DNA from: an uncultured Oscillospiraceae bacterium
GTDB lineage: Bacteria; Bacillota; Clostridia; Oscillospirales; Oscillospiraceae
Direction: 5' to 3'
Assembly (NCBI GenBank): GCA_934591635.1
Contig: CAKTPI010000008.1
Location: 19,859-83,858 of the forward strand
Length of the DNA: 64,000 nt
Each line of letters opens with the position of its first letter. The stretch's first letter is position 1. The notes below the pieces were generated by a model. The model saw only the letters and a list, made by a program, of their open reading frames with translations, ran no database searches and was not told the origin of the DNA. Made by a program: the position numbers and the translations under genes. Positions 52,601-59,876 of the stretch are shown piece after piece.

Positions 52601-54870
52601 GTTACGACGATACCAGAAGGATTTGCCACTGTCAGCGTGACCTTGGCGCCGCTTTTCATGGTGCCCAGGATAGCGGGGAGTGTCGTGGAGCCATCGGCGA
52701 CGGTAACCGCCCAAGCGGCCTCTCCGTCCCCATATACATACTGCGCCAGCAGGCCATCCTCTTCTGCGGCAGCGCTTTTCAGCTTGAGGTTGTCGGAAAG
52801 AACGGCCTTGCTGGAAATTGCGGTAAACAGGTGGCTCCCGACAACGAAAGTAAGCCCCTTCGAGCCTTCAGCCAGTGTAACAGTGCCGGAGAATGGGGCG
52901 GCATCGCTGCCCAGGCCATTGTAGGTAAGCAAACCGGTGCCCTGGGAGACGCTCCCGGTGGTGTCACATTCGGGGTTGCCTTGGTTGAAGACAAAGTGCA
53001 ATGTTTTGTCCTGATAGTTCTGCGCATCAACGTGAGACAGGCGAATCAGGTCGTCTGAAGAGTTAATGGTCAGGGTGTCGGCGTTAAAATCAAAATCAAG
53101 CAGCGCAATGCCATCCGCGGCGTAAGCGGCGGCCTGCCCATCGGTATCCCCCAAAATGGCTTCTGCCGGAGTGATGTTATCCTCCGGCAAAGCGTTATTT
53201 TCATCCGGTTCGGTCTCTGCGGCCGCTTCCGCCGGAAGAGAGAGCGCAGTAGCCGCCTCAGATTCCGCCAAAAAGCGCAGAAAATCCACCCCGTTCATTA
53301 CAATATCCGCAATGACGGAATGTGCCGTCACCTGATCTGTGACAACGTACCACCATTCCAGGGGCATCTCGCCCGGAATGACCTCCATAGAGCGGTAGAA
53401 GGCAATAGCCATCTCCAGCCGGGCAAGATAGGCCGCTTCGCTCATAACGTCTTCTGTGGGCTCTTCCGTAGGAGCTTCCGTAGCTTCTTCCGTAGGAGCT
53501 TCCGTAGCTTCTTCCGTGGGAGCTTCAGTAGCCTCTTCCGTGGGAGCTTCCGTAGCTTCTCCCGTGGGGGCCTCAGTAGCTTCTTCGGTGGGCGTCTCCG
53601 TTGCTTCTTCTGTAGGCTCTTCGGCGGGAGCACTGGCCTCCTGGCCGTTAATCAGCAGTGTAGCATCGGCAGATATCTCTCCAACCATCGGTGCGGCTGT
53701 GCTGCGGGTAACATTTGCGGCGTTCAGAACTGCACTGCCATACATGGTGGCGCAAAGGTACCCTCTGGTGGAGGGAGAGAGCTCAGAATTGTCTGTCAAC
53801 TCCAGGTTGACAGACGCATAACCATACATCACGCCCAACAGACTGGGCAAACAGTAATTTGTTCCGTCAGCGGCATCCGGTGCGCTCACCTTCAGCGCCC
53901 AGTTTGCCTCCATACCGGTCTCACCCAGAATGTGCTGCGCCAGCAGGCCATCAAAGCTGGACGCCGCCTTGCTGACCAAGGAAATCGAGGTGGGCGCATT
54001 GTCCTTGTCAACGAATCGGGCACTGCAGTACAGCCCCTTGAATAGGGGCGTGCGCAGCACAAAGTAAATCGCCTCGGACTGTTCACCGTAGCGGAGCGTG
54101 CCGCTGAAGGGGGCATCCAGACTGCCAAGTCCCTGATAGTGCAGCTCCTGCTGATATTCGCTGCCCTCGTTCAGAACAACAGAGCGGGTGAGGTCAAATT
54201 CCAGCCCGGCTCCGGCTGCAAGGGTGATGGTTCGCTTTTCATAGTTGGCAGGACGCACATAGGACAGCAAAATCAATTCCCTTGCGGACTGAACAGAGAT
54301 CCATTCCGGGAAGACTACATAGGCAGACCAATCACCATCCTCTTCCTTTGCGGGCATGCCTTCACCGGATGTCAGCACAGACAGGTCAGGCTCCCGCATG
54401 GACACCTTCCCGGTGACCGCATACCACCATTCCAGCGGCATATCCTGTGAACCGGAAACAGGCATGGTACGGTAATACTCCATTGCCTGCCGATAGCCTT
54501 CCTCCTGTGCGGCGCGAATGGCTGCCTCATCCAACTCGGGCTCAGTCTCCTCAGTTTCTTCTGTTGGCTCGGTTGGAACCTCCGTTTCCTCTGTGGGCAC
54601 TTCCTCTGTCGGTTCGGTAGGGGCCTTGGTTTCCTCCGTCGGCTCGGTAGGAGCCTGAGTTTCCTCCGGGGCGGCAGTAGGAGCCTCCGTAACGGGGGGA
54701 GCTTCTGTCTCTGCCGGGGCCTCGGTAGGAGCAGGGGCCTCTGTTGGGGCCACGTCAGCCTGCGTTGGCTGCTCTGCTGACTCCGTGGCCTGAGCAGGTA
54801 AAATCATCGTATTCACAAAAAGCGAAGCCGCCAGTAAAAGGGCGATCAGCCTGGTGTGCTTGCTTGTCAT
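43678..54870 (-). CDS. Giant exported surface protein (3,730 residues) with GLUG-like repeats
   Basis: Signal peptide (RLIALLLAASLFVNTMILPAQA). Residues about 33-110 are a Pro/Thr/Glu linker. A module of about 300 residues (from MEYYRTM..MPLEWWYAVTGKV to STRGYLCATMYGSAVL) is repeated after a second linker of PTEEATEA octapeptides (about 410-475): IAFYRSM..MPLEWWYVVTDQV to VTGRGYLCGTIEANAEL. From about 790 to 2,700 come many GGLVG- or GGLIG-type repeats (GLUG-like), predicted to form a beta-helix; the last 1,000 residues look like beta-sandwich domains. No LPxTG, SLH or choline-binding motif is visible. The start is ATG 54870, 9 bases after AAAGGA. Last gene of the operon, so it is the likely cargo or tip/scaffold protein of the locus. 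Confidence 0.85.
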   Translation of the reverse strand: MTSKHTRLIALLLAASLFVNTMILPAQATESAEQPTQADVAPTEAPAPTEAPAETEAPPVTEAPTAAPEETQAPTEPTEETKAPTEPTEEVPTEETEVPTEPTEETEETEPELDEAAIRAAQEEGYRQAMEYYRTMPVSGSQDMPLEWWYAVTGKVSMREPDLSVLTSGEGMPAKEEDGDWSAYVVFPEWISVQSARELILLSYVRPANYEKRTITLAAGAGLEFDLTRSVVLNEGSEYQQELHYQGLGSLDAPFSGTLRYGEQSEAIYFVLRTPLFKGLYCSARFVDKDNAPTSISLVSKAASSFDGLLAQHILGETGMEANWALKVSAPDAADGTNYCLPSLLGVMYGYASVNLELTDNSELSPSTRGYLCATMYGSAVLNAANVTRSTAAPMVGEISADATLLINGQEASAPAEEPTEEATETPTEEATEAPTGEATEAPTEEATEAPTEEATEAPTEEATEAPTEEPTEDVMSEAAYLARLEMAIAFYRSMEVIPGEMPLEWWYVVTDQVTAHSVIADIVMNGVDFLRFLAESEAATALSLPAEAAAETEPDENNALPEDNITPAEAILGDTDGQAAAYAADGIALLDFDFNADTLTINSSDDLIRLSHVDAQNYQDKTLHFVFNQGNPECDTTGSVSQGTGLLTYNGLGSDAAPFSGTVTLAEGSKGLTFVVGSHLFTAISSKAVLSDNLKLKSAAAEEDGLLAQYVYGDGEAAWAVTVADGSTTLPAILGTMKSGAKVTLTVANPSGIVVTGRGYLCGTIEANAELTFGASAEGLPVVSSAKDGNVGGLVGGMNSGALLHVSSAGDITVDVTASAATYAGGLVGRMDSGATLDFDAAKVTVKNVSATSGSDNVAAGGLVGCINSATILAENLAEIIAASINSTFLAGGVAGDATNPILKFSESAVISGGSITSNGGKKGAVGGMYGQLTWSNANDLVTLIPVKDVTFTSSNDCGGLFGFLRNSGRLTISGENLVTGVTFNGNSSSGGLIGWYPTTGDAALVIQEVTLSSTITSGNNNVGGLIGYAEMLGSSSSIRVTGSTVTYQGTAPTGYSAGLIAVMDKKTFLEVSSTTITCSNAATNYGGLVGNMQGADSGSLVLVGEGVTITNAPPGSGTVGGLIGNMDSGVLYMAATPVLDMRSIGGNNATRGWIVGRRGDNTLVCSADPDWEAHTAKSTNDTGRWGQVLRLASFKDLVSLNADTHVVTVRKPTSSNGSYQIGSLDEFAALALRLQLDSKGYLQIDDDIAAGSTVAIQFTNHVALGNSGLTGFVQDISSAPRFSYEITGKGNTVTLPTISPVHTAGDSHDRQGLIAVGNGITAKNLTVDGGYTINKLDTNRLDCGIAATVCDSITMEFVTSKIQWEVSGNPGWESYISGVIGSYNRNAGWNKIIQMSFTSCTLNCRIALIDQSDYVPFRIGGLVGFTVNTNKLIITDLTIENTVLSTTSASHTQTCGGLLGYEWANTTAEISNVVIKNSSLTTGNLFGGLVYCGSGYWKVNSDGITISNTKFTGYTTQESPSAIIVADGLGNGNGALYLELLEDAFKLDRNSVTVQLSGDRYFDELVGKTESGKNSAIVSIATKGHAGIDANGECNTYRHQLNEDYDNPNTRYYYNLDLFRAHNPAVSGTINSPERMVLWSAWRHCHNDLKQYFLRWDNRIMTGNLDLTGYSFYPATYDGTQINDAAITFACEQLDTLEKAADNKSLLDPQRQHAQMHTGIFTTANGEGTLSVSNLTLSGTVGEYGGNSGAIIRDGTGGVNVTQVRTLSIQGVTLNGIRIYPTVKDKEAEEIRPLLIERISGFTTMTMRGVKVAENAPYKNEDESVAKAASSLIGNVGDANAQYIQLVFEDMLLQEDRAKKSQCHLFTHAMFLESFQYSDDTCQGVYNFAKDEDYTLGQELSNTDGRTPSGRNNGMQYWFFGQYGKEDGEVYKVIEGAADPADAFGSFPRYVCKIENNGSIHELDINLPSYDLITGCGTYSHPYIISNAAQLETLAAVINSTNFTQNGWKVKVDTAAYAARRLNAQDVHTGLDSLDTDGTTACGAAETLYTSSTAKWSGSDGSTAEGTDIVNYLCNAYYQLGDDIAFSETWTGLGKISRTFQGVIDGQNHKVTVKTGKPAGATQFGGLIKFSTGSVVRSITVSFTETPGVPGNTHDVCFGGVVARCLKGDTVLEDVTVTFATAPTSGGVLAPVGGMVGLLGGADGSDGGGVIFRGSCTVDGFTQSGFYRNRYIGRVLDGYALSDGNKVDNGENDYQIPQITDGTGLSVSGTDVTVTSGNGLWALSAIVNSGAGFSDDNAYNIGKGRAADYSQIGTENVQLGDEIGFTGSSGSFITAKFNVSGAFRNLSSFSLTIGKDINMSGFGSSFRGIGGGYDRRIPTLIALNGGGHTVTLGQTWKEYASEPSNARGTAWTRVGGGLFSAFTAADGTSVSNLKLSGSIAILYYADDGVKESRPEIGGAHLSDGNARSFTAAGMLAGYVNAASGTTQISKVSLKDVSINNNAAWPSDFAGGLIGRTKFESSASLNVADCTYSALSVTGRANVGGLFGYISGNRVTISNFTGSNGTIKNTNGSCASINGATWDGIGGLIGYSSEANLIMEGITLDGLTINYTFGNNSDGGSGGLVGVWRQGDQKSDVASNITLKGDIQISGSNSSRNANVGGIAGFLSNRVYGNWQNANGGQSDIRLEKIELGADAESSVTIKGNTQSGALIGLYKGWYGGTYGKVEISEITIGRDDSSVTVTGGSDAAGLIGNICMQPRVTISDIVIHSTTIKASHAALLFARKCNNSSAAQFDIYDVEAVGCSVTGNRTAGFIYGDLNGGTANIRGKNIRIENSTLSGSGSKGVWGGSKNSDNKGGSGTVKLVAVTLKNCTTPDRDFGVDPSVDSYVVRANYTAVKDNTSGSSPYVPVNPTSLLTIAQGTGYKTFTGDGAAFYEGTTPMGAAIVNETAESPNRYYNVNKEKAYFITSSGYISTYNTASNNKTTLAQDFPVLVVPATDSAAVTTEIYSYISLLTNQSGLTPAVLKNQVISITATTYLQADGGFSSRNIATNSTLTIASDYSMQAAKGEYDNENNRFTMLEVVFKDPTATNTNEGAYTLYIPLIIQRVLEFRFWAAAMDGTNYYLSAYDDLSTISIGSHGQPTTVLFGFDYLRSIEEWQNAVDTGENLLWYFEKPIKVTSQGAALPDGTKLTLVDRNNQDKAFFREGTLPGALQIESFFGQAEAEHGLLCDGLGLEATEATDGGFVTTDATDSAATLRIGEQYYRPATAADAQEPHYSIKVGKQLQERYYLTIQTPADTDGIVNLVYSCQDRLEPRRSTGIPTERVRNVDKNGNTTVDFARNGAENQMLLGNFFSQTVTVLTGTENTVMSAQNNAISATLTAEIKFANAQAADLFKQYGAGKKLFQRFDLYLRRYDAASPNGQDTAFAEETTLDVTYKLNGEEKRTSSRILTGGTTEGLIFSSEGVDVSSLGDSTTLTLTAEITLTYTEAGITEQFPIRTKATDGYGVLVCANSYLAYSSPALAQSNSPQKATDEANRYYYREEYGATTLTYSAIGSTPRSMRNQLGINDLDLKNTNVISSIGMYNVSALNAAAQAATLTCTITLECKDNSGKYVSVSNPGSLLSAKIGATVYDTGSQEHSFAEVSGRSASFDLRKFTLNKSIPIQIPVTLTVTTGDDLEKLGASYANYRVTLTASLSDSNGQIIAQSTASDFIIYTNANIITTLIRIN
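53450..53640 (-). repeat. 24-base tandem repeat inside the giant gene
   Basis: About seven units coding PTEEATEA variants (PTEEATET, PTGEATEA and PTEEPTED at the edges). Near-identical 24-base units such as GCTTCTTCCGTAGGAGCTTC (plus strand) repeat in frame, so length change by slippage would keep the frame. Confidence 0.85.
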
Positions 54871-54899
54871 CGTAATCATTCCTTTCAAAGAATGCTGCG

Positions 54900-55787
54900 T
54901 TACTTAAAGGAGCAGGAGATTTCCGGGGCCTGGGGCGTCATACCACGGGTTCGGTAAAATTGCAGCAAATAGCTTGTGGGGGTATCGGCCCCACCAACTG
55001 GGAAGGTAACGGAATGCGTACCTTCTGGCAGACTTTTGCCTGCGCCCAGAAGCTGCTCAACAGACCAAGGACTAAGGGTGACATCGTCAGACCAAGTCAA
55101 GGTGAGTGTTCCCTCTGCCGTGCCGGAAATCAGGTAATTAAAGGCATCCAGCTGGGAAAAATCCGTAATGCCATCGGAGAAACTGCCGCGCCACGCGGTG
55201 CTCTGGCTGGCTGCGGGGAGAATCCGCAGCCTTCCGGCTAATACTCTGTTTTCCGTTGCGACAGCAGAAGACGAATCCGGCGTTACCAAAATTCGGATAT
55301 AGACATCCGACAGCTGATCTATGATTTCGGAGGAAAACGAGATGCGGTGCATATTCTGGGAGGCAACCCCACCGGCCAGCGTACCGGAGATTGATTTGAC
55401 CGGGAAGTCCATGTTATCCAAGGTAATGTTATCAACAGAGACGGGGTTGCCATCTTTATTCTCCAGCTGTGCTGTCAGTGTATAGGTGATACTGTTTTCA
55501 TTAACCAGCGCAATAACGTTCTGGGGATAGTTACACACAGTCAGGCCGATGACAACGGTATTGCTCCCGCTTGCACTGACCAGCCGATCCGCATAGTTTG
55601 GACTGTCTACTGGGTAGCTTTCCAGATAGTTGGAAGAGAAACGCAAATCCAGCACAGTGGCTTGCGCGGCAACCACATATTTGTGATAAACGGATTTGGT
55701 GTAGGCAGCATAAGTACCCGCAGCCAGTACACCAATGCTGGCGAGACTCAGCAGAAAAATCAGAAGGTTACGCTGCAGCTTCTTCAT
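54900..55787 (-). CDS. TasA/camelysin-like membrane-start protein E
   Basis: 295 residues. Basic start, hydrophobic stretch and junction LLSLASIGVLAAGTYAAYTKSV, then a strand ending TVLDLRFSS: the form of SipW-type (TasA/camelysin) signal peptides, where cleavage follows the hydrophobic stretch and the mature part begins with A-x-x-T. The remainder is beta-rich. GGAGG precedes the ATG, which overlaps the end of protein D by 20 bases. It sits directly before the giant gene and may form its fibre or anchor. Sequence identity to TasA is low; the assignment rests on the N-terminus and the peptidase neighbours. Confidence 0.6.
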   Translation of the reverse strand: MKKLQRNLLIFLLSLASIGVLAAGTYAAYTKSVYHKYVVAAQATVLDLRFSSNYLESYPVDSPNYADRLVSASGSNTVVIGLTVCNYPQNVIALVNENSITYTLTAQLENKDGNPVSVDNITLDNMDFPVKSISGTLAGGVASQNMHRISFSSEIIDQLSDVYIRILVTPDSSSAVATENRVLAGRLRILPAASQSTAWRGSFSDGITDFSQLDAFNYLISGTAEGTLTLTWSDDVTLSPWSVEQLLGAGKSLPEGTHSVTFPVGGADTPTSYLLQFYRTRGMTPQAPEISCSFK

Positions 55788-56394
55788 AATTGCCTCCGAT
55801 TCCCGCGGTGATGTAGATCATATCGGTCTCTTTGTTGTTGCCATTTTCATTTGCTGTCCACGAGACGACCAGAACGTAATAATCCGTCCCGTTACTAACC
55901 AGCGGAGAAGACTGCCAATAAAGCGGCTCTGCATTTTCTTGAACATTTCCGTAGTTATCATAGGTAGCTGCATGAAGGCTTGAATCTGCAAGATTGCCAG
56001 CCTGGTTCAGGTATTTTCCGGTCAAAGCGGTTCTGGTTCCGTCTCCGTCTGCATCGCTCAATTGAAAAATTTTGTAGGAGAGGGGAAGATTTGTGGTGTG
56101 AGCCAGCTGGACAATGTATTTTGTTCCAGTAATGGAATCAATCCGGAAGACACTTTTTGCGGAACCGTCTGACGAAAAGTCAAGATTGCCCAGCTCAAGG
56201 GGAATGGAATTTCCGCCCTCTTTGCCAGTCAGTGTCAGGGAGGGAACCTGAATTTTTGCTATGGTGCTCAGACTGCGGGCATGCCGCAGCCAGGCAGCAG
56301 TCCCGGTGGCTGCGGCAAGGACAGCCAATGCGGCCAGCACTGCAATCAGTACCGGTGTGAGCCGGGCGTGGTTTTTAAGGAAATCGCGGGACAC
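55768..56394 (-). CDS. TasA/camelysin-like membrane-start protein D
   Basis: 208 residues. N-terminus LIAVLAALAVLAAATGTAAWLRHARSL, then KIQVPSLTLTG; beta-rich remainder with VLVVSWTANENGNNKETDMIYITAG. Start GTG 56394, 7-8 bases after AAAGGAGG; an ATG at 56415 would include the binding site itself. Same N-terminal pattern as its neighbours although the mature sequences differ. Function inferred from the locus only. Confidence 0.6.
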   Translation of the reverse strand: MSRDFLKNHARLTPVLIAVLAALAVLAAATGTAAWLRHARSLSTIAKIQVPSLTLTGKEGGNSIPLELGNLDFSSDGSAKSVFRIDSITGTKYIVQLAHTTNLPLSYKIFQLSDADGDGTRTALTGKYLNQAGNLADSSLHAATYDNYGNVQENAEPLYWQSSPLVSNGTDYYVLVVSWTANENGNNKETDMIYITAGIGGNYEEAAA

Positions 56395-56418
56395 AAAGCC
56401 CCCCTCCTTTCGCATGGG

Positions 56419-57327
56419 TTATATGGCCTGGGCTGTAAGCCGCAGGAACAGGCCATCGGCGTGGTCGCCGATATACTGGTCGGCATTATTAAAAAGCTGG
56501 TCATAAGTAGCATAGCTCGCTGCATCCGGTTTTAGATCAGCCACTGTGGGGGCGGGAAATTCTCTACCGTCATTATAGAAAAAATAATCGGGCGCTTGAA
56601 TCATCCAGGAGACAACTTCCGTCTGCTTGGTCACATGGCTCAAAAGATACGGCCATGTCCAATTCAGTGTAACAAGCTCAGGCGTATCCTTCTTACAGTC
56701 CGAAAAGGTCAGCGTGAAGGTGCCGCTCTGACATTCAATCCAGGTCAGCTTACCATTTATTTCCTGGTTGAAGAGAAAATGACCTTTAAGAAGCTTCAGC
56801 AGAACCTCATCCTGCGTTGCTTCAACAAACTGATCGGTGCTGCCGACGGGGAGCATCATTGGAATTAACTCAAGCTGAAAGCTCAGCTTGAGCGCTCCGT
56901 CAGCCTTTGGAATGACATAGAACTGCATGCTTCCCTTTGCGCCGGGCTGGAGGTTGTCGCTTTCATTGCTGACATTATTCAGGTTGCTGGCGGCACTTAC
57001 ATTCCATAGAATAGAGTCATTTGCACCGGTAACAGTACCATTTTCAGAGCTGTGTTTCCAGCCTTCTCCTTGTATCTGCAGGTCGTCAGGAAGCATTTTA
57101 TCGTAAAGGCTGCCTGCCCCAACGCTTGCCAGCTCAAAAGGACTCCCCATGATCTGAATGCCCCCGATATTTGCGGATACATTGTTTGTGCTGACAAACC
57201 AGGCATAGCAGGCGAATACGATCACCACCAGAGCCGCAATGGCAAAGACAGCGCTGCGGGTGATTTGCTTGCGGGCATCCTTTACCACCTCTTGGGGCGC
57301 TTTTTCGGGTTCAGAATGGTTATCCAT
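56419..57327 (-). CDS. TasA/camelysin-like membrane-start protein C
   Basis: 302 residues. A cytoplasmic N-terminal 30 residues rich in charge (EPEKAPQEVVKDARKQI), then the helix AVFAIAALVVIVFACYAWFVSTNN and a strand GIQIMGSPFEL. The AWF-T/S-N junction matches the pattern of the other members. The longer cytoplasmic lead is unusual. Start ATG 57327, after GAGGTG; a GTG at 57342 overlaps the peptidase stop. First gene after the second SipW-type peptidase. Confidence 0.6.
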   Translation of the reverse strand: MDNHSEPEKAPQEVVKDARKQITRSAVFAIAALVVIVFACYAWFVSTNNVSANIGGIQIMGSPFELASVGAGSLYDKMLPDDLQIQGEGWKHSSENGTVTGANDSILWNVSAASNLNNVSNESDNLQPGAKGSMQFYVIPKADGALKLSFQLELIPMMLPVGSTDQFVEATQDEVLLKLLKGHFLFNQEINGKLTWIECQSGTFTLTFSDCKKDTPELVTLNWTWPYLLSHVTKQTEVVSWMIQAPDYFFYNDGREFPAPTVADLKPDAASYATYDQLFNNADQYIGDHADGLFLRLTAQAI

Positions 57328-57338
57328 GGTTTCGCACC

Positions 57339-57956
57339 TCACTTTTTATCGGCATTCTGCTCCTGGCGGGCCTTGATGTCCTCCAGTGCCTGACGGACGG
57401 CAGCTTCTTCCTCTTCCTTGGCAAGCTTGGCGGCGGATTTCACCGCACCCACCAGGTTGCCGATGAGCATGGCGGCCAACGGCAGCAGAATCACAAGGCC
57501 AAAAACCAGGGGATTGGAGACAAGGCTCACCAGTTTCCCCAGCAGGGGAGAGACGAATACGACCTTACCGACCACCTGTCGGGCGTCCACGGCCTGCTGA
57601 TCCTCCAGCACATTGGCATCCCCCTTGGTGACAAAGCGGAGGCTGGAGCCGTCCGCCTCAATTCTCGCGATCCGGTGGGTGTTGAGTGACCCGTTCAGGG
57701 TGGGATCCGGGGAGAAGAAGGAGATAATGTCCCCCACCTCCAGAGTTTCGGGATCGGTTTGCCGCACCAGAAGCATGGACTGCTCCGGAATTTCCGGCTC
57801 CATGCTGCCGGTGAGCACCCGCAGCATACTGTAGCCCATCACCTGGGGTACCTGGCCGGAGGGGGTGAGCACCACAGCCAAAAGTACAAACAGTGATGCC
57901 GCGATCAGCACGATGGCAATGCTGTTTACAAGGGTCAGAATCCAGTTTCGTTTCAT
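57339..57956 (-). CDS. Signal peptidase I, SipW type (second copy)
   Basis: 205 residues, S26B (ER/SipW-like) peptidase. Catalytic Ser51 in VLTGSMEPEIP and His94 in LNTHRIARIE, in place of the usual Lys; also VTKGDANVLED and VVGKVVF boxes. An N-terminal helix (10-31) and a C-terminal helix (about 148-168) are followed by a short charged coiled coil. SipW enzymes cleave TasA-type precursors. It lies between the DUF2357 gene and proteins C, D and E, its likely substrates. Confidence 0.88.
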   Translation of the reverse strand: MKRNWILTLVNSIAIVLIAASLFVLLAVVLTPSGQVPQVMGYSMLRVLTGSMEPEIPEQSMLLVRQTDPETLEVGDIISFFSPDPTLNGSLNTHRIARIEADGSSLRFVTKGDANVLEDQQAVDARQVVGKVVFVSPLLGKLVSLVSNPLVFGLVILLPLAAMLIGNLVGAVKSAAKLAKEEEEAAVRQALEDIKARQEQNADKK

Positions 57957-57989
57957 AGATAGTTGCTATTTGTCAGGAGATGCTCCGCC

Positions 57990-59813
57990 TTACTTCCCAG
58001 CGGACTCCTCCTGCTCCTCTCTGCGTTTTCCGCCGAAGAGCCGCCGGCCGGAGAACTTCTTTTCCAGCTTCTGCCGGGCGGCTGCCTCCTGCTGGGCCAG
58101 CTCCTGGGCCTGCTTCAACTGCGCCAGGGCATCGTTCCGTTCCTTCTGCGCGGCCTTCATGGCAGCGGACATTTCCCGCTGCTGGTCGTGGGCATAGTTG
58201 ACGGATTCCTTGGCCCGCCGCTTGGCGGTCTCGGCGCTTTTGACGGCGGCGGCTTCCCGGGCGGCGCTGTCGGCCTTTACCTTTTCCAGCCGCTCCTGCG
58301 CAGCCTGCTTGAAGTCGTCCAACTGCTTCTGGAAGGCTGCCTCCTGCTGTTGGGCGGCGCTGTTGGCCTGATCCAGGCGGGTGGCGGCCTCCAGCTTGAC
58401 CTGCTCCAGCTGTGCCTTGGCTTCCGCCTCCTGTTGGGCAGCGGCCTGAACCATCTGCTGCTGCATGGCGGCAGACTCTGCCCGGAGCTTTTCTAACTCT
58501 GCCTGCAATGCAGCCTCCCTTGCAGCGGCTTCCTTCTTTTCCTTTTCCAGGGCGGCGGCTGCTGCTTCCTGAGCAGCCTGGGCATCGGCCTTGGCCTTGC
58601 TCAGCCGATCCTCCGCCTGACGCTCGGTTTCGGCCAGCTGGAAGTCCGCCTGCCAGCGGTACTCCTTCAGAGCCTTTTCCGCGTCAGCCTGGGCCTCCTC
58701 GGCCTTTTGCCGCAGCTCGGTTTCCTCGGCCAGCTTGGCTTCGGCATCCAGCTGGGCCTGGGTTACTTCCTCAATGATGACCTTGCGGATTTCTACATCG
58801 GGAATATCGTAGTCCGCTACGATTTCCTCTTGAATCTGCTTGATGAATTTGGGCTTTGTGATCTTGCGCTTCTTGGGGGGGATTTCCTCCAGCTTCCGGG
58901 GGTCGGCCTCCAGGAGGCTTTTGAACACGGTGTAGTTGGTGATGAGGTTGGAGTACATTTGCAGCAGGTACTCTTCGTCGAACTCCAGGGCGGTGTCCCG
59001 CTCCTCGATGGTGTAGCCAACCTCTTCGTAGCTTTCCAGGAACTGCCACAGCCGCAGACAGGTGCGGTAGTCCGGGTCTTTTGTAATCAGGTTTGTGCGC
59101 TGGATGGGACTGCGAACCTTGGCGCAGCCGGACATGATGTCGCAGAACGAGCTGTTCCGCAGGGCCATGACCATGCGGCGCACCCGGTCGATGCGCATAA
59201 AGACCTGCATATTGTCGCTGTCATTTTCCGCAAAGCTCTGCCGGTTTTTGATTTTCATTTCCAGCTTGTACTCGATCTGCTCGTAAGCATCATCGATATT
59301 GCTTTGCATCTGGAAGGTGTTGCGGGTTTCGTCACCGGTAGACCAGAAGATGACGTCCGTCCGCTTATCGATGAAGGTGACCAGACGCTGAATCAGGTGG
59401 TAGACGAACCGGTTTTCATACAGGTTGTAGGTCTCCTCCGTGGTGACGTTCAGAATCCGGGTGGGGTGCACCTCGCCGTTTTTGTTGCTGGCGATAAACT
59501 GGGTGTTCTGGCTCAGATGGCGCACGCTGTCGGCGGTGATTTTCCGGGCCAGCTCTACGGGGACAACTTCCTCCGTGCTGGTGACGAATCGCCTGGGGTG
59601 TTCGGTGATGCGGTTGAGGGCATCCAGGCTCTCTTCGATGGTGGTGAGCCAGCGCTCATCCACCACCTTGTGGAGCACCTGATGGGTCTGCCGGAGGGTG
59701 TTTTGCCCTGCCTGAACGATTTCAAACAGGTATTGGAAGTACCGGTCCTTTTCCAGGGTGCTTCCAACCTTATTCACATATTTTAGATAGAGGTCATTAA
59801 TGGTGTTCGCCAT
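57990..59813 (-). CDS. DUF2357 (McrC-like N-domain) protein with a long coiled-coil tail
   Basis: 607 residues, soluble. Residues 1-345 contain motifs of the DUF2357 family that accompanies McrB-like ATPases: RILNVTTEETYNLYENRFVYHLI (about 119-141) and KVRSPIQRTNLITKDPDYRTCLRLW (232-256). McrC proteins continue into a PD-(D/E)xK nuclease; here residues about 350-585 are Ala/Glu/Lys/Gln-rich coiled coil, followed by a basic end (KKFSGRRLFGGKRREE). I see no nuclease motif. GGAGGGGAAAG precedes the ATG. It probably partners the ATPase encoded just upstream. Confidence 0.72.
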   Translation of the reverse strand: MANTINDLYLKYVNKVGSTLEKDRYFQYLFEIVQAGQNTLRQTHQVLHKVVDERWLTTIEESLDALNRITEHPRRFVTSTEEVVPVELARKITADSVRHLSQNTQFIASNKNGEVHPTRILNVTTEETYNLYENRFVYHLIQRLVTFIDKRTDVIFWSTGDETRNTFQMQSNIDDAYEQIEYKLEMKIKNRQSFAENDSDNMQVFMRIDRVRRMVMALRNSSFCDIMSGCAKVRSPIQRTNLITKDPDYRTCLRLWQFLESYEEVGYTIEERDTALEFDEEYLLQMYSNLITNYTVFKSLLEADPRKLEEIPPKKRKITKPKFIKQIQEEIVADYDIPDVEIRKVIIEEVTQAQLDAEAKLAEETELRQKAEEAQADAEKALKEYRWQADFQLAETERQAEDRLSKAKADAQAAQEAAAAALEKEKKEAAAREAALQAELEKLRAESAAMQQQMVQAAAQQEAEAKAQLEQVKLEAATRLDQANSAAQQQEAAFQKQLDDFKQAAQERLEKVKADSAAREAAAVKSAETAKRRAKESVNYAHDQQREMSAAMKAAQKERNDALAQLKQAQELAQQEAAARQKLEKKFSGRRLFGGKRREEQEESAGK

Positions 59814-59876
59814 GTTACTTTCCCCTCCGGGATAAGAAAATTATGATAGAAACTTTTGAATAGGCTGTGAATGCAA

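Noticed and set aside
53450..53640. CRISPR-like array
   Set aside because: The repeats are contiguous, without spacers, and are in frame as protein repeats.
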